64,000 nucleotides of DNA, taken from positions 1 to 64,000 of the forward strand of contig NZ_NPIB01000021.1 of NCBI RefSeq assembly GCF_002849605.1, given 5' to 3'. Below are positions 61,831 to 64,000 of the stretch, in pieces. Each line of letters opens with the position of its first letter. Within the stretch, counting starts at the first letter, position 1. The notes under the pieces are model-generated. The model was not told the DNA's origin and made no database searches. It saw only the letters and a list, made by a program, of their open reading frames with translations. A program made the position numbers and the translations under genes. The DNA is from Photobacterium carnosum. Its GTDB lineage: Bacteria > Pseudomonadota > Gammaproteobacteria > Enterobacterales > Vibrionaceae.

Positions 61831-62070
61831 CTATTTACGCAAGTTGCTAATTGCTGAATCAAGATCTTGTCTAGCTTCGCTAAAGTCAGGAAGACTAAGG
61901 CGAGGATAAGTTATAGCGTAATCTAGTGCGTATTCTTTACATAAACCTTTAGCTTCTGAAATTGCACAAGCAAGATCAGTACCTTTTAGGTTATGACATT
62001 GAACACGATTAATAGATTTACGTACAAGAGCACCTTTTTCAGCATGTTTTTTAAGAACTGCAGTAAACAT
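61831..62070 (-). CDS. small hypothetical protein, 79 aa
   Basis: Unrecognised basic-to-neutral helical protein (LKKHAEKGALVRKSINRV, EAKGLCKEYALDYAI) with a shared leader (AAGGAATTACCC before ATG) and a terminator. It is the first gene of the leftward array and is divergent from topB. Confidence 0.6.
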   Translation of the reverse strand: MFTAVLKKHAEKGALVRKSINRVQCHNLKGTDLACAISEAKGLCKEYALDYAITYPRLSLPDFSEARQDLDSAISNLRK

Positions 62071-62404
62071 GGGTAATTCCTTAGATTAGATATTGGGTTT
62101 ATTACAGACGCAAAAAAGCCGACTTAAAGCCAGATAGTTTGAGAAGTGAATTTTTAGATAGATTGTGCTTTAGAGATAAAGCAATTGGATTGGGTGTATT
62201 GGTAGATTAACGGGCTTTCTCCGTATACGCATTGCTAAAGAACCTAGATGATAACGATTAAGTTTGTAAACTACAATATCGAGCCACATAAATATTTTTG
62301 CCATTTCTGTCACTATGCTTTGTTGTTTTACATACTAAAAAGAGCAATCTCAGTATTCCTAATAAAATACAGTCACAAACAATTAAGTTATAACGATTGG
62401 GATT
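62071..62404. other. divergent control region for the array and topB
   Basis: A 334-bp gap between divergent genes. It must hold promoters for both. It contains palindrome copy 11 at 62262-62278, 127 bp upstream of topB. Nothing else is recognised. Confidence 0.4.
62262..62278. promoter_or_regulatory. recurrent 17-bp palindrome, copy 11
   Basis: GTTTGTAAACTACAATA, 15 of 17 to the consensus, in the divergent gap between the 79-aa gene and topB. Confidence 0.4.
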
Positions 62405-64000
62405 ATGACAACTCTATATATTGCTGAAAAACCTGAATTAGCAAAAGCTATTGTAGCTGGTATAAGTACATCATCGACTAGTAGAAATGGATACATCGAG
62501 TGTAATGACGGAACGTTAGTTACTTGGTGTTACGGGCACTTATTTGAGTTTGTAGCCCCAGAAAAAATTAACCCTGAATACTCAAAATGGACACTAAACT
62601 CGTTACCTATGAGTCTAATGCCAGTACCAATTCAGCCATCTAAAAGTGGATCACAACAAGCAAATATAATTAAAGGCTTATTAAAAAAATCAAGCTATGT
62701 CATTAATGCTGGTGATAGCGATGCTGCTGGGCAAAGATTGGTAGATGAAGTGTTGGAATATAACAATTATAAAGGCCGCACAGGTCGTATACTTGTAAGT
62801 GATCTTAGCCCAACGGCTGTTCGCAAAGCCGTTACTAAAATCAGACCAAATAGCAAATTTCAAGATTTATCAATGTCTGAGCTAGGACGGTCTATTTTTG
62901 ATTATATCTATGGTATGAATTTAAGCCGTGTTTGTACTCTCGTAGCTCAGGATCTTGGTTATGATGGTATTTTGTCTATTGGGCGAGTACAAACAGCAAT
63001 TCTAGGGTTGGTTGTTAAACGTTACCGCGCCAATAAAAAGCACGTAAAAACCCCATTTTATGATGTTTTTGCTATTTTTAATGTCAACGGTCAAGAGTAC
63101 CGCTTCAAACTAGCCCCAAGTAAAGACTTGATAGATAAATTCCCAGATAATTTCGATGATAAGAACCGCATTATTGATCAGCAGTTTGCTAACCAAATTG
63201 GCAATTTTATTAATAGCCAAGGTACAGGGAAAATTACTTCTACCGATCATAAAATCTCAAAGATTCAGCCACCACTACCGTTTAGCCTAAGCTCATTACA
63301 ACGCGAGGCAAGCCGTGTGTACGGTATTGCTATTGATAAAACATTAGAGTTAACACAGAACTTACGCGAAAAGCACCACCTAATCACTTATAACCGTACA
63401 GATTGTTCTTACTTACCTACAGAACACCACCAATTAGCTCCTACGCTTTTGGCTACGATCAATAAGCTTGTACCATCTTTACAGCCGGTAATCCCCTACA
63501 CAGACCCAAGCATTAAGGGTAAGGCATTTAATGACAAGAAGATTGAAGCCCACCATGCTATTGAGCCAACTGAAAGCAACAAAGCAAACATCAGTGATTT
63601 AACAGAAGACGAACGTAAAATTTACGAGTTGATTTGTCGTAAGTACACCGCCCTATTCTTACCGCCAGCAGAAAACGCAGTATCTAAAGTGGAATTGGCC
63701 ATTGGTAATTTCTTATTTAAGGCATCGCGCACACAAGAAATAAAAAAAGGATGGAAAGTCATTTTCAATAAAGATGGTGATATTACTAATGAAGATGATG
63801 ATGCCGACGAAGATGCTGATAACGACAATGGTACAGGTGATCTAACAAAGCTTATCCAAGGCCAAATAGTCAATATTGATTCAACAGCACTAAAACAAGG
63901 TTTAACTTCACCGCCAGCGTTATACACGATGGACACACTTCTACAGGATATGAATAACGCTGGTAAGTATGTAGAAGATGCTCGACTACGTGAGATCTTG
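62405..64000 (+). CDS. topB: topoisomerase III (partial, runs off the window)
   Basis: A type IA topoisomerase: LYIAEKPELAKAI at the start (toprim Glu and Lys), GDSDAAGQRLVDEVL near residue 103, SIGRVQTAILGLVV near 191, and the active-site Tyr in LITYNRTDCSYLP near 329, followed by HHAIEPT. It relaxes and decatenates DNA, useful in plasmid replication and transfer. In relatives the toprim loop reads D-x-D-R-E-G; here the R-E pair is A-A, which removes the third acidic residue. The Y-P-R-T-D motif is Y-N-R-T-D. The frame is open through base 64000 (532 codons seen), so the C-terminus lies outside. Confidence 0.9.
   Translation, partial: MTTLYIAEKPELAKAIVAGISTSSTSRNGYIECNDGTLVTWCYGHLFEFVAPEKINPEYSKWTLNSLPMSLMPVPIQPSKSGSQQANIIKGLLKKSSYVINAGDSDAAGQRLVDEVLEYNNYKGRTGRILVSDLSPTAVRKAVTKIRPNSKFQDLSMSELGRSIFDYIYGMNLSRVCTLVAQDLGYDGILSIGRVQTAILGLVVKRYRANKKHVKTPFYDVFAIFNVNGQEYRFKLAPSKDLIDKFPDNFDDKNRIIDQQFANQIGNFINSQGTGKITSTDHKISKIQPPLPFSLSSLQREASRVYGIAIDKTLELTQNLREKHHLITYNRTDCSYLPTEHHQLAPTLLATINKLVPSLQPVIPYTDPSIKGKAFNDKKIEAHHAIEPTESNKANISDLTEDERKIYELICRKYTALFLPPAENAVSKVELAIGNFLFKASRTQEIKKGWKVIFNKDGDITNEDDDADEDADNDNGTGDLTKLIQGQIVNIDSTALKQGLTSPPALYTMDTLLQDMNNAGKYVEDARLREIL

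Overview
What this is: an AT-rich, densely packed 64 kb piece of a large plasmid or integrative conjugative element from a gammaproteobacterium, most likely Vibrionaceae or a relative. The reasons are a MOBH (TraI_2-type) relaxase, a ParA operon, an actin-like partition ATPase, an AcaB/PFL_4669-type protein, an exonuclease-AAA(CobS)-DUF3150-CobT block like the conserved core of SXT/IncC-type elements, a plasmid topoisomerase III, and a MatP paralogue (MatP is confined to gammaproteobacteria). No rRNA, tRNA, CRISPR array, insertion sequence or type IV secretion gene was seen. Host and element type are inferences. Layout: 0-2.3 kb, small unknown genes and an HTH protein. 2.3-4.3 kb, a gene-poor stretch with an AT-rich segment next to a 21-bp iteron array (3782-3952), a candidate origin or centromere. 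4.3-7.5 kb, a VRR-NUC nuclease and an HNH nuclease. 7.5-11.0 kb, phased AACAGYTA repeats, a structured RNA/terminator, a winged-helix initiator-like gene and two PIN/NYN-fold nuclease-like genes. 11.5-25.4 kb, the maintenance and transfer core: AcaB-like protein, ParR-like plus circularly permuted ParM-like ATPase, relaxase, ParA with an H-NS-oligomerisation-domain-like protein, tyrosine recombinase, then a second repeat-rich region with matS-like sites and a truncated MatP. 25.8-35.4 kb, a leftward block of toprim primase, CobT-like VWA/metallopeptidase protein, DUF3150-like protein, MoxR/CobS AAA+ ATPase and YqaJ exonuclease. 35.6-42.5 kb and 51.8-62.1 kb, two leftward arrays holding about ten highly diverged paralogues of an unrecognised family plus small unknown genes and HigBA. 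Between these arrays, 43-51.6 kb is an inserted-looking, more GC-rich cargo island with its own small tyrosine recombinase, a giant VPA1262/PLD-like protein, a DUF4209/HEPN-like protein and a membrane protein: a probable defence island. 62.4 kb to the end, a topoisomerase III with an altered toprim motif. How it works together: at least fifteen leftward genes share one 5' leader (AAGGAATTATCTAATATG-like) and about eleven intergenic copies of a 17-bp palindrome (TTTTGYAAACWACAAAA) are scattered across the whole window, suggesting common translational and transcriptional control. The most striking items are the permuted actin, the paralogue family, the plasmid-wide palindrome, and the MatP paralogue lacking its coiled coil.
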